This document shows positions 23,682-36,097 of a stretch of 64,000 nt of DNA, in pieces. Source of the DNA: Chlamydomonas sphaeroides. Lineage: Eukaryota; Chlorophyta; Chlorophyceae; Chlamydomonadales; Chlamydomonadaceae. The notes below the pieces were generated by a model. It was given only the letters and a program-made list of their open reading frames with translations. It was not told the origin of the DNA and searched no databases. The stretch covers positions 57,092 to 121,091 of the forward strand of contig BDDC01000073.1 in the NCBI GenBank assembly GCA_001662425.1. The letters run 5' to 3'. The translations under genes and the position numbers were made by a program. The first letter of the stretch is position 1, and the number at the start of each line of letters is the position of its first letter.

Positions 23682-26600
23682 TCACGCCGGCGGCAGAGGC
23701 AGCATGCCCTCCATGCCCAGCCCACAGATCTCGCTCGGAGACCCCTGCGGCGAGTCCACCGGCGCCATAGCCTCCCGCCCAGCCCGGCTTGGGCGCTGGC
23801 CGCGCCACGCCGGGCCCATTGCCCCGACGAAACCCGCGCCTCCAGCGCCGCCTCCGCCCGCCTCCGCATCCGCCTCATGCAACGGATTCGCATGTACGAC
23901 CTCAGCGACGCCGTGCAACGGGTTCATGTGCAGTACGATAGGCCCGCCGCCGCCGCCCCCACTGCCGCCGGTCGCGCTCTGCGGCGGGCACAGCGGCGAG
24001 GCCGGCGCGCCGCTGGGGCTCGCGGCCGCCGTCAGCACTGCAGGCGCCGACGGCAGCGCCGGCGACGGCAGCGCCGGGGTGCCGCCGCCGCCGCTGCCGC
24101 TGTCCTCGCTGCCGGCGCGCTCGCGCCGCTGCGCCGCCGCCACCTCCGCTGCCACGGCCGACATCGTGTCCAAGCCGTCGGTGCTCAGGCCTCCGTGGCC
24201 TGCCATGCCCGCCAGCCCCGCCGCACCCATGGACCCTTCCGCCGAGTCCTGCGCCGTGTCCGGGTCCAGAGGCGGCTCCTCCGCGTCCGGCAGCAGCGGC
24301 AGCCCGCCGGCGCTGCTGCGGCTGCGGCGGCCGAACGTCAGCGGCGTCAGCCGCCCCGACGACATGCGGCCGCTGAAGAGGCTGCCGCGCGTGGAGCGCT
24401 CCGCCAGCGGCGGCATCGCGGTGGCCGAGGGCCCGGCGCCGGGGCCGAGGGAGAAGGCGCTGGCGAGGCCGGTCTGGGCCGAGCTGATGGTGCCCAAGCC
24501 CAGCGTGTGGCTGGCGCTGCTGAAGGAGGGCCGCGGGGCGCGCTTGGCCACGGCGGCGGCCTCCTCGGCGGTCAGCGAGGAGCCCTTGTACGACACGGAC
24601 AGGACCTCGATCTGCGGGAGCACGGGCCAGGGGCTGCCAGCGCTGGGTGCGGGTGCGTCGCGGGAACGCCGACCCCAGCGTCGCCTGCCTGTCCCCCACA
24701 GCCTGCCGGCCCCCGCCTTGTCCGTAACGCCCCCGCCTTCGAAGGTCACCAAGTTTTGTTCGTAACGTATCAATGAACATACGTGAGCATCCTGAAAGCC
24801 GCGGCTGCCCAGCCCACCTTGTCCATGACTCCCTTGAGGCTCTGCAGTCCGGTGCTGGTGGCGGAAACCTCGTCCTCGCCGCCCGCCCGCACCAGCACCG
24901 CCAGCCGCTCCGCCGCGGCCGTCCACACGCCGGCGCTGCAGTGCACCTGAGCCAGGTGGGGCCGCGGCGAAAGCCCAGAGAGACGTGACGCGGAGGGAGG
25001 GAGGGCACGGCAGGCCCGCGCGCGGACTGACAGGGGCATCACGAGGCGGGCCGCGGGATTACAGCCTAAAGCTAGGCGTCCGCACGCAAGCGTGAGAAGG
25101 GGCTTCCCTGCCTGCCTTCCGCACCTGGCCCGCGAGCGCCTTGCTGGCGATGCGCGCGGCGCGGTTCATGGGCCGGCCTGCGCCGGACACACACGGGGCG
25201 GGAGGGCGGCAACACAAGTTGGCGCCAGGCAGCGGAAGCCAGGCAGCTGCAGCGCCGCACGGCGAAGACGGACGGGGGCCTCGTGCAGGCCCCATGTCGT
25301 GTGTGACGCACCTCTGTACGCCATGCGGCCGGTGTTGGCGTTGATCGAGTCCGACACGAAGCCCGTGTCAAGGCCCACCTGCGGCGGCAGCGACGAGCAG
25401 GGCCATGAGGGGCGGGGCAGCGCTGAGGCGTGGTGTTGCATGAGGGCGGGACCCATGCAGCCGGCAGGGGTGGCGCGGCACGGCAGCAGCACGCGCGGCC
25501 TCAGCCTAAGGACCCACGGGTCGGCCGCCCCGCCCCGCCCCACCTTCAGCCGCAGGCCGCGCATGAGCGTCTTGTATCGCGCCGGCGCTGCCCGCAGCAG
25601 CTGCGGCGGTGGCGCCGCCGGAGACACCGGCGCCGCCATGGCTCCCAGCCGCGCCGCGGCGGCGCTGCCGTACGCCACGCTGCCCGACGGTGCCAGCTGC
25701 ACGCCGCCGCCGCCGCTGCCGCCCGGCGGCAGCACCGACGCGGCCTCGCTAAGCTGCGAGCTGCTGGGCATGCTGACACAGTCGGCGGCGCATGCCAGCG
25801 GCACGCAGATCTCCTCCGCCAGCTCATGCTCCAGCAGCGCCTCGCTCCAGGGGGCGCCCAGCAGCGCGCGGCCGCAGCGCAGCGACCACAGCAAGCCGTC
25901 GGCGGGGCAGCGGAAGGCAGCCAGGCACAGCCCGTCGACCAGCTCCACCTAGGGCCGGGCCGGGCAGGTTGCGGGATGGCGGGCAGCACGGGGCTCCATT
26001 TGGCGGGGGACGTAAGCCCAGCGCGGCCATGCCCGGCTCTGTCGCTGCGCATTCCTGTGCCGCGTATGCAGGCACCAGCGGCAGCCTCCCTCAAGCCCTG
26101 GCCCCGGCGGCCCGCCGGGGTCTGCCGCCCAACCCACGGGCGACGCACCACGTATCCTCCCGCGGCGTTGAGCTGCTCCGACACTGTGGCCTGGAAGATG
26201 CTCATCGCGCCCGCAGCCACTTGGGGGTCCCATGCCAGCAGCGCCTGAGCACCCACCACGTACATGAAGGCCACCTGGCGGGTCGGGGGCAGGAGCACGG
26301 GGCGGCAGGGACATGGGGCAGGGGCATGGAGCAGGCGGAACGGCGGCCGGGAGGCGACGGCAAGCACAGGCAAGCGCGCACTTGGATGCGTGGAGGTGAG
26401 CGGACCGCACTGCTGCGACGCAAGCCAAGGACATGTGCGGGGTGCAGGGGAGGCGCAGGCGGGGCTAGCCAGCAGCATATGCGGCGACGGCAGACTTTTG
26501 CGGCGTACCGTGACACGGCCCACGGGCGCATCTGGCAGGCCGAGCCCGACGTAGGCGTTGGAGCGCAGCGGCTCGAAGAACGGCAGCCGGCAGCACAGGC

Positions 26601-29600
26601 TGAGGTGCAGCAGCAGGGCGGTGAGGGGCGGGTTCAGTCGGAAGGCCAGTCGGGAGTGAGGAGGGTCAGGCGTCAGGAGGGTGGGGGTGGGGGTGGCGGC
26701 GACAGCGCAGCCGGAGCCTTGACACACGGGACATCATGGAGCACGGCAGCGCCCGCCGAGGAGCGGCACGGGCAGGCTCCACCTGGCGAGAGTGAGCGCG
26801 CTGACACTCATCCTGGCTGCCGTACGGCTCGGCAGCCGCCATCTGCCGTACGCACCTGTACGGCAGCAGCTGGTACAGCGCGGTCGGCTCGTCCTCCTCC
26901 TCCAGGCTGTGCTCGCCCATGTGCTGCGGTGGCGGGCAGCGGCAGCGGCAGCGGCAAGCGGTTGGTGCTTGGTGGTGCAGAGCAGGCGCGTCACGCGCGG
27001 TGGCGGCGCTGACCACCACAGGCTTTCCACACGCGTACGCCACACTGGGCACGAGGCGTCAGCGGTGCGCAGCCCGACGTTGCCCCGGCTGCAACAGCTG
27101 CCGCTGGCTGCCGAAGCTGCCACTGCCCATGGCAGCACCGCCGCTTGCGGGCGCACCAGGAGGAAGGCCGAGCGCGACAGGCAGCGCGGCGGCAGGTGCT
27201 TGAAGGTGCAGGGCGACAGGATGACCTGCGAGGCGGCAGCGGCGTGGGGTACGGCCAGTGCCCAGCAGGCGGCGTGAGCGCGGCCTGTGACGCGGGCCCT
27301 AGCCCCCTCAGCAGCTGTCCCTGCCTAGCCCCTGCCTGCCCCCTGTCCGTCGCACCCATACCTGGCCGCCGTGCGCTCCGTCGCACACGGCCTTGGCGAC
27401 GTTCATGAGCGCGCCGCTGTACTGATTGCGGCCGGTGGCCTTGTTGAGAGAGACCTCGCCCGCGGCCGCGCCACAGTGGATGCCCATGCTGCGAGGGGTT
27501 TACGGGGTTAGGTTGTCAGGGTTTCTCGCGGTTTCAACGCTGGAATGGATTGCGACCATGTGCCTCAACATCAGGCCTGTGCACTGGGTGGTGGCGCGTG
27601 TTGTTGCATCGGTGCAGGCCATTGCCGTCGCCCGGTCGCCGCCGCTGCTGCGACGTCTCACCGCACGCGCATGCCACGGAACGCCAGCAGCTGCTCCGCC
27701 GCCGCCGCTAGCGACTCGCCGCTATCGCCGCTGTCGGTCGCCGTCGGCACGCTGACCGCCTCTCCGGGCGCGGCGCAGCGCCGCCAGCCCTTGCGCAGCG
27801 CCTCCGTCAGCGTCGCCACCGACGACGGCTTCTGCTGCTGGAGCGGCAGGCTGAGGTTGGAGTTGGCCCCGGTGGCGCCAATTGGAGCCGAGCTTGGGCC
27901 GCCGTTGACGCAGTGCGTTCCATCCATGCCGGCGGCGGCCGCCGCCGCGGCGGCGGTGATGCCCGTCGACATGATAGCCGCGAAGCTGGCGCTTGGGCGA
28001 GCCGTGACGCCGGCGGCGGCGGCTGTAGGCGTGGCCAGCAGCCCCAGCTCGTCCATGTCTTGCTCCGTCTCTTGCGTGAAGAAGGAGCGGATGTCGGAGG
28101 GGCCCTTGTTGAGGGGGCTATGCGCATGCGTCTGACTGAGCACGCGCTGCAGCACCGAGCCGTCGCGCAGCTCAACCGCCAGCCGCCGCGGGCCGAACGG
28201 GCCCTTGCCGTACGAATTCTGTCGCGCCAGCCGAAAGGTGCCCGCGCTGATGATGCCGCCGTAGCCGCTGAACTCAAGCGGTACGGCCGCCGTGCCCATG
28301 CGCTTGCTGCCGCGGTCGTTGGCGCCAGAGCTGCGCCCGTCCTCGACATCGGCGCCGTCGCCGTCGTTGGTGGTGCCGCCGTTGCGGCGACTGCTGCCGC
28401 CGACAGTGTGTCGTACCAATCTGCTCCACATCGTGTCGGAGCGGGGCGGCGGCCGGGCGGCACTGGCCGCAACAGCAGCCTCGGCAGCGGCGGCGCAGTC
28501 GTACTGCGGTTTCGGGGGTCACGGAAGGCAAGGATCGCCATATTTCCATTCGCTTGCAATCAGAAGACACAAAGCACATTTGCACGCACACCACTTTGGG
28601 CGAACTGCTCCCCATAGCTGTCGCAGCCGCCAGCACAGCACCAGCGCACCTGCGTCTGCGGCGCCGCGCCGGTCTGCACGGCGCGTGTGAGTACGGACAG
28701 GAGCTCCTTGCTGACGTACGACAGGGAGGCCGTGGGGTCGGCGCGCCTGGAGAGGGGAGCGGTGCACACTCGTCAGGCGGCAGCTGCATCGCGCATCGGG
28801 ATCTTCCAGGCAACAGGATGCGCGCAGCGGCCCGTCCTCTGCACTCGCATGCTGCGGCCGTGCGCCGTGTTGTGTCAACGCCGCGTCGGGGGCTGCGTGC
28901 GGCACTCACTGCGGTGCCACCCACACCACCGAGGCGTCCGGGTGGTTCAGCAGCTCGTCCGGCCACGCGGCCTCCGCCAAACCAACCTGTTCGGGGCGGG
29001 GGCGAGGCAGGGGTGCACGAGGGGCGGCGCACGCAGAAGCGTGAGGTCGTGTGATGGCCCCCGTCAGCAAGCAGCCCACCGCCTGCTGCCGCATGCCATG
29101 CGACCGCATGACGCCGGCCCAGCCCGACATGGCCCATCTCCTCCTGCTAGCGACGTCTCGACGGCAACAGCAGGCAGACCCCGCACCACACGCAACATGC
29201 GCCAGCGCAGCCGCCCGGCAGTGCTGCCGCGGCGCCCAGCCCCGACGGCCCACGCGCCTGCGCCGCGACAGAGTACAGCGCCGCCTCCTGGGCCGTGTGG
29301 AAGGCCAGGATGAAGGCGTCGCCCTCGGTTGCCGACTCGTAGCCTGGCGGGAGAGGCGGGAGGAGGAGGCGAGGTAAGACGGGCAGGGGCGGCTGCGCTG
29401 CGCGGGCGGCTTGCGGCACGAACCCAACACTGAGCCCCACCGGCCCCGCGCACCTCGGTACTGCTGCAGCAGCCCCCGCAGCACGTCGTTGTGGCAGCGC
29501 AGCGCGGCGTCCATGAGCCCCGCGTCCAGCGTCTCCCACAGTACTGTGGCCAGTCGCGGGCCCAGGGCGTCATGCCGCGTGCGTTGCCATGTGCGGCTTG

Positions 29601-32600
29601 TGGGCATGGGATTGGCACCCACCTTGCATGACAGAGCTACACATGCTGACGGAGTTACGCACCGCACCCGTGCTGCCGTGAATATCGGCCGGGGCGTCGA
29701 TCGCACGACCCGCTGGTGTGCCTTTGCAAGCCTCTGCTCGTAGCGCCACCCAGCAATCCGCCAAAGCCCCGGCGCGGCCACCGCGCCACGCACCCGTGCT
29801 GTTCTGGATGTCGGTGAGGATGAGCGTCGTGTTGGGCCCCACGTCCGGCGGCGACACCGAGCCAAACATGCCCAGGCCGCGTCTGCGGCGCATGACGCCC
29901 ACCGCTATCGCCGCCGCCGCCACCCCCACCAGCACCACGGCCGCGCAGGGCACGGCGATGGCAGCGGCCATGGCCGACGGCGACAGGCCCGACCGCTCCG
30001 CCCGCGGCGCCGCGGACTCGCTTTGGGAGTAGCCCCTGCGGATGGGAAGGCAGCGAGGGCAGCAGCGGCCAGGCGGGTGGGGCCGGGGACGCAGGCGGGG
30101 CTGCGCATGACCTGATCGGCCCCGCGGCTCGCGCAGGGCAGAGGGGTGTGGGCGCCTGCTGCCGCGTGCCGCCCGTCCGCACCTCCAGCCGATGCCGTCG
30201 CAGTACTGGTACCGCAGCCGGGTGCGGTTGTAGGCCACCAGCTGCAGCAGCGCCTCCGTGCTGGCGGCGGCCGCGACCACCGCGTCGGCCACGGGCCGGC
30301 CGTCGACCAGCACGTCGCGCACCGCCTGCGGAACCAGAAGCACGGAACACGCGCGCCGTGGGTGTCGAGGCATGCGGTGGTATATGCCCACACGCGCCGT
30401 GCCGGGTTGCTGTGCGTCCGCCAGCCCGTGTGCCGCGCATGGCTAGTGGACGTGAAGAGGACGGCGCCGCTGTGAGAGCCTGGTGAACCTTAGCGGGAAG
30501 CCAGGCTCCCTCAGCGCCGTCGTCCTCGTCACGTCCACCAGCCATGAGCGTGGTGAGTCCGGGGAACTGCTGTTACAACTGTTAGCGAAACCGTACAGCC
30601 GTGGCGTGCACATGTCGTACACCTGGCGTACCTCGCCGTACACCGCCGAGAAGTACGAGCTGCCGCGGATGTTCAGCTCGTGCAGCACGTTGCGGTGGCT
30701 GCCGTTGGCTGCCACTGCGCCGTCGGGCCCGATCAGGCAGCCCCAGTAGGCCGCGAGGAAGCGGGCGGCTTCCACGGGCGAGTGCCCGAGCTGAGGGGCG
30801 GGTTTGCGGCACGGATCGTGGCATGCGGCGTGGTCAGGCAAGCACCGGGTGCCGGGGAGAGGCGGCGTGCAGCGCAGCGCGTATGTAGGGGGAAGCCGGT
30901 GCGGCGCAGGAGGATGGGCGTGTGGTTGAGCTGCAGGAAGGATTGGCGGACGCCGCAGCTCGTGGCCCTGCCCAGCACATGGGCCGCCCGGGGTGTCAGG
31001 CGCCACGCAGCCTCCTCGCTGCGCTGCGCGACCTCCTCCCGACCTCACACCCAACACGGCCCCGGGGAGGCACGCGCAGCAGCGCAATAACGTAACAACG
31101 TGGCATGTGCGACGCACGCGGCGCGGCAGCGCCTTGCCTTGACGAGCGGCTCCACGCTGTAAGGCTCCTGGGGCAACGTGCCGTTGGCCTGCAGCGACCG
31201 GCGCTCGGCGGCGTCCGGCGCCTGCGTCGCCGTCGCCGCTGCTGCGCCCACGGCCACGGCCAGATGCCGCCGAGAAACGTGCCGCACTTGCCGCCAATCC
31301 GCGGCGGTGGCGTTTCCGGAACGAGAACGCGGCGGGGCCGGCAGCTCTGCGTGTGTTTGGGGGCGGCGGCGGGGGGCGGGGATAGGCACGAGGGGCCAAG
31401 CTCCTGCCTAGGGCTGGGTCGAGCACGCCAGCGTCCCCCCTCGGGCATGCGCCAGCCGCCGCCAGCCCATGCGCATGCCCCGTCCGCAGCCGGCTGATAC
31501 GTGCCCCCATGCTCGCCAGCTGCCCCCTGCGGCCGGCGCATGCACGTGCCCCTTTCCTCTGCCGCTGTGCCCAGCGGCTGGACCCTGCGGGTGGCCCTGA
31601 CGTCACACGTACGGCCACTCCCCTGCACGTGCCCCTGACGTCGCACGTACGGCGCTCACCAGGCGGCGCCGACATGTTGTGCAACGTGGCCGTCACGGCC
31701 TTGGGCCACGTGCCGTAGTTGTAGGCGTACAGCTCCCACTCCAGCTCTGCGGCGTAGGGCGCAAGGCCGCACGTTAGCGCCGTTGCGATGCCATTCCAGG
31801 CGGTGACCGGCACCGGCATGTCCTCGTATCGCACGCCGCGCGGGAGCGCCAGCGGCTGCGAGGTCCCGGAAGCCGCTGGGCCGGCATGCTGTACGGCGGT
31901 GGCGTACGGCAGCATGACGCAGCATGACACACAGGCCGCGACGCACCCATCAGCCGCTCCTCGGCAGCCTCGGTCTGGCCCTCCCGGTAGGCCGGGTCGT
32001 AGTTGATCCCAACAAGAAGCGGCGCACGGTTGACGCGGCAGCGCCGGGGCGCCTGGCCGGGCAGACCCTGCGGCACCGACAGCGGCAGGCGCGGAGCAGG
32101 TCAGCCCACAGGTCACAGGTCGCTTAGGCGCCAGCCGGCGGCAGCGCGGCGCCGCTGCGGCTGTGCCGTGGCGGCGCGGACCACGCGGCGGCCCTCGGCC
32201 TTGGCCCAAGCTGCGAGCAGCTTCCGCCCAGCTTCGCGCCCACCTGCGCGCCACACGTGGCGGCCACCGCCTGCGGGCATCGCTCCGGCACGTCGCACCG
32301 GGCCCAGGCGCCCGTGGGCCTGTCCAGCACCTCCTCGCTACCGGGCAGCGGCCCCACCGCCAGGGCATCGCGGGGCAGCGAGCCGCGGCCGCTGAGCGGC
32401 GCGTTCAGGTCCAGACCGGCGCGGCTGGCGCTGCCGCTGCTGCTGTTCGCGGCCGCAAGATGCCGCCGGCCGCCGCCGCTATCGCGGGGCTGAAGCACGT
32501 CCATGTCGCCGTCGTCGTACATGTAGTCGAGCTCGTGTGGCACCGTGGCGCGGAACTGGTCAAAGTTTATTGCGAGCAGGCAGCGGCTGAGCGCAAAGGC

Positions 32601-35513
32601 GGCGTCGTAGGGCCGGCAGGCCATGGCGGGGTTGGAGGGCCCGGGGTGGCTGAAGGGCGCGAGGCGGCTGCGGGGCGAGCGGAACGCAGGGCGGCAGGCG
32701 TCAGCGCAGCCCCACCATGGGTCAGGGGACCGCATGGCCGGAGTAAGCCCCTCGGGCATCCCAGCATGGGCCCACCCAGGCCGCCCCAATGCAGCACCGC
32801 GCCGTAAGCCACACGGCCCCAGCCAGCGGCGTGCGCCCACCCCATGCCGCCGACCGCTTGAGCGCTAGAGCAGAGCCCTGTGTCGCTGCGCGCCGCCCAC
32901 AGCTTTGCGTTGCCTGCTGTCCCCCGGCAGCCCCACGCTTGCTCTCCTTGCTCCGCTGACCCCCCAGCGGCCTACCGCAGTAGCTCCAGCACTCGCTGGA
33001 AGGCCACGGTGCCGATGAGCGCGGTCATGTTATCCGGGTCGAAGTAGGTCCCGGTCTGGGTGGAGGTCTGAGGCCGGGTCGGTGGGGTGCGTACGGAGGG
33101 TTGAGGGCTCGACCAGGCGCCGCAGTCCCCACGCGCGCCACGCCGCCTGTGCCGAGGCCTGGGAGCGCTGCCGTACTGCACTCTCGTACGGCTGTCGTAC
33201 CTGCACGTAGCTGGCGAGCATGGCCCCGGCCAGGTAGCCGCCCCGGCAGCCTGCGGCGAAGATAGTCGGGGTGGGGCCGGAGGCAGAGGGCCGCGTCAGG
33301 AGAGCTCGCCCACGCCCTGACACCCGAGCCACAGGATGGTCGGTGGTCGGCGGTCGGCGGGCGAGACGCGGCTTTGGCGGTCGCAGGGCCCCACCACGCG
33401 GCGGTGGTGTCCACGCCCAGCGGCGGCCGAGGGGACAGCCGCCGCGCCCGCCCGCCCTGCGTGGCCGCCTCTGCGCAGTCGCCGCGTGCGCGCTGCATGC
33501 CGTACCCCTCCCCGCCCCCCTCGCCCACGTCGCCATCCGCCAGCCTGCACTGCGGCCGAGCTGCGCCACTTGGACACTCCCCATCCAGGCCCACGTTGAG
33601 AGGCACAACGTCTTAGTACGGCGCATCCGTACGGTACGGCACCCACCCTGCGGCCCCACGTCCAGGCACAGCGCCCAGAACGTGCGCGCCTCGCCGCCCG
33701 CCTCCTGCTCCGGTACAGGGACGCTACCGTTCACGGCCGCGGCCCACGCCGCCAGCTCCTCCCACGTCTGCGGCGGCTGCCACGCGTCCGGCGCCGCTGC
33801 CGTCGGCCGGCCGCCGTCGGCCGCGGGCGCCGCCGCCAGCAGCCGAGCCATGTCGGCCCGGTAGTAGGTAAGGAGCTGGGGCCGGGCCGCATCGGACAGC
33901 TTCTCCGGCGTGGCTTGGGGCGGCACGGCGTTGGGGTTGAAGGTCTGATGGGCGGACGGAGGCAGGGAGCACGGGGGACGCGGTGCAGGGACGGTGAGCG
34001 TGCCGGCCCAGGCGCGGCCGGGCTGGGGAGCGCCGCAGCCCAGCCAGCCCTGTCGCGGCCCCTGCTGCGGGCCGGCGCCCTTGCTGCGCAGCCGCTGCCA
34101 GCCCGGGCAGCGCGCAGCGGTGCTGCAGCGCTGTAATGTCGGCCCCTGCACCGCCAGCCAGATACGCGCCCAGCCACTTTTGCAATGCCGCTGCTTGCGG
34201 GTGCCGTCTCTGTGCCGTTGCGTGTCGCTCGATCTAGTACGGTGCGCCGCATCGTGATTCTTGTGCGACCTCATGGGTCGGAGGGTCAGGTGCATCCCCA
34301 GTCATTCCTATTCCACGAAACGTCCTCAAGCGTCAGCAGAGCCCGTCCTGCTGCCCAACCGCCGCACCGTGGGCAGCCCTTGCAGGTCGTCCATGTTGGC
34401 GGCCGAGCTCGTGCTGCCGTTCGTGCCGGCCCAGCGCCAGGTCACGCCGCAATCACCGCCCTCGCAGGGCTTGGTGGTTACGTCCGCCACCCACGCGTCG
34501 CCGCGGCCTGCGAGGCAAACACACACGCCTCTCACACGCCTCTCCGCTGGCCTAGCTGACAAACGGCTTCACGACCGACGCATGACTGATATATCGAGCT
34601 GGCATCCTGAGGCGCGCACGGGGTGTGCGGCTGTTCCCCCAAGCCGCCGTACCGCAAGCCCAAACACGAGCCAGCCACCGCACCTGCCCACGGGGTCTGG
34701 GATCGGAACACCATGGACCGCGTAACCTCCTCGCTGGGCGGCGGCATCAGCAGCTCGACGACGCCAGGGGGCTTGCCCTGGGCCGCGCTGCCGTTGCCCG
34801 TGCCGCTTGCGCCGCTTCTGGTTGCGGCCTCCAGGGAAGCGGCGCTGGCAACGGCGCTGAAGGACATCATGCTGTATGTGTAGTCGAGCTGCACCCGCAC
34901 CGGCGGGGTCTGGGCGCGGCCGACCGGTTTGTGGGGACGGGAGGTTGGGAGGAAGGCCAGGTTAGGGCGCGTGGAAGGACTGGAGCGGAGGCGTGACGCG
35001 AGGGCGGCATGTAAGGCGGCTTACCCGCACGGCACATATGGCATCTGTCGTGGTGGCTAGAAGCAGCTCCAGCTCCTGTTGCGCCTCCACGGTCAGGTTG
35101 TATCTAGCGTTGTGGTTGTTGTTGTCGTTGTTTGGATGAACGCGCGCGGGTCAGGAGGGGGTGCAACAGGGAGTCAGACAGAACGCACACCTGTCCCGGA
35201 AGTTACACGTGCGACCCTGCACCGGCAATCGTTACTATGCGTCCTGGAACACCGCTCTCGATATGTGGAACGCTGGGTTATAGCGGGCCGCGAGTGAAGT
35301 CGCGAGGTTCGCATGCTCCTCGCCGGCGCCATGTCTGCTGCAGTGCAAGTGGTGTCAGCACATGTACCTGGAAATATATGCGCCAGCAGCATCAGCACGT
35401 CCAAGTAACACACGAGCTGGCAACTTCGGGTCCGTCCCAATGACGCCGCTGCTGGCTGCGGTAGCCAACAGCAAAATGATGATAGTGCGTGACCATAGCA
35501 CATTTAGAACCAT
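23682..35513 (-). CDS. transmembrane class III nucleotide cyclase with paired C1/C2 domains
   Basis: About 1926 residues. Exons: 35368-35513, 35025-35103, 34684-34909, 34368-34507, 33647-33944, 33201-33250, 32976-33055, 32244-32649, 31947-32067, 31660-31875, 31138-31346, 30623-30790, 30183-30325, 29794-30035, 29454-29543, 29258-29343, 28910-28986, 28650-28746, 27662-28503, 27362-27488, 27157-27225, 26856-26923, 26509-26599, 26149-26274, 25544-25948, 25312-25378, 25125-25177, 24818-24946, 23682-24611. Signal peptide (VLWSRTIIILLLATAAS), a ~750-residue outer region, one membrane span (AMAAAIAVPCAAVVLVGVAA) and a basic stop (MRRRRG). C1 has both metal Asp sites (LILTDIQNST, ATEGDAFILAF). C2 lacks them but has the catalytic Asn/Arg motif (GRPMNRAARIAS). 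The product would be cAMP or cGMP; specificity is not resolved. Exons 10-13 are the least certain. The last ~300 residues are low-complexity. Confidence 0.85.
30438..30546 (-). repeat. long hairpin (46-base arms) inside a cyclase intron
   Basis: Arms 30438-30483 and 30501-30546 are inverted copies with 6 mismatches in 46 positions and a 17-base loop. It sits in the intron between 30326 and 30622, so the cyclase pre-mRNA would carry a near-perfect stem. This is the size and shape of an intronic small-RNA precursor or a recent inverted duplication. Confidence 0.75.
31595..31653. repeat. two-copy tandem repeat in a cyclase intron
   Basis: Two copies of CCCTGACGTCRCACGTACGGC (R is A or G), at 31595 and 31633, period 38. 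Each contains the palindromes ACGT and GTAC. They lie immediately downstream, on the minus strand, of no exon: the nearest coding edge is the exon boundary at 31660. Confidence 0.8.
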
Positions 35514-36097
35514 CGCTGCCGAGCAGCCTACGGAGAGGCTATGGCGCTATGGCGTCATCGCTGCAAAAGCATAATGATAACTGTATGCGTGGTGATGCAT
35601 CGCGGGTTGTGGCTTGGGGTGGAGTATTACGAGGTAGGAGGTGCGGCCCACAGGTGAGGCCCCCCCATCGCGATCCCCGCTCGACGCACAGCGAGTCCTT
35701 GTGGCACCGGCAGAGCACCACTGGCAACGATATAACATCTCATACAAGTTTGCCGCGTTTGTCCTAAACCCTGGCGTCGCTTGAGCTAGTCATTTGGCAA
35801 GGCATACAAGCCGTCAAGGTCGGCGCAAAATACAGTTGGTGCTATGGTGCTTATATTACTGCATACGGGGTGGGGGGCGGGGGCCGCTTTGCGGGCTGAA
35901 GTTTCGGATGCCTGCGTGTCGCGACGCCTCGGTCACTGCTGCGGCAGCGGAGACAATGCAGCGGTAGCTAAGGCAGCGATACCTGCGGTGTCACCAGCCC
36001 CGAGGCCCAAAGCCCTACCGGCACCGTGCGCAACATCCTTCACCGACCCGTGTCCCTTGCAGACCCTTCCCGTCGCCGCGGCGGTGCTCCTGACGCC
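35514..36097. promoter_or_regulatory. divergent intergenic region: cyclase (-) and BAP31-like (+)
   Basis: 584 bases separate the two start codons, so both promoters must lie here. It is noticeably richer in A and T than its surroundings. Short TATA-like runs occur near 35730 and 35852, without a clear single choice. Confidence 0.5.

Noticed and set aside
30849..30960. Candidate cyclase exon encoding ATSCGVRQSFLQLNHTP
   Set aside because: Its only nearby GT donor leaves the wrong phase and an intron of about 50 bases; a GC donor at 31138 joins the flanking exons in phase without it.
34140..34185. Candidate extra cyclase exon encoding LQKWLGAYLAGGAGAD
   Set aside because: It resembles the later GGYLAGAM exon, but adding it is not needed for phase and no matching acceptor/donor pair was convincing.
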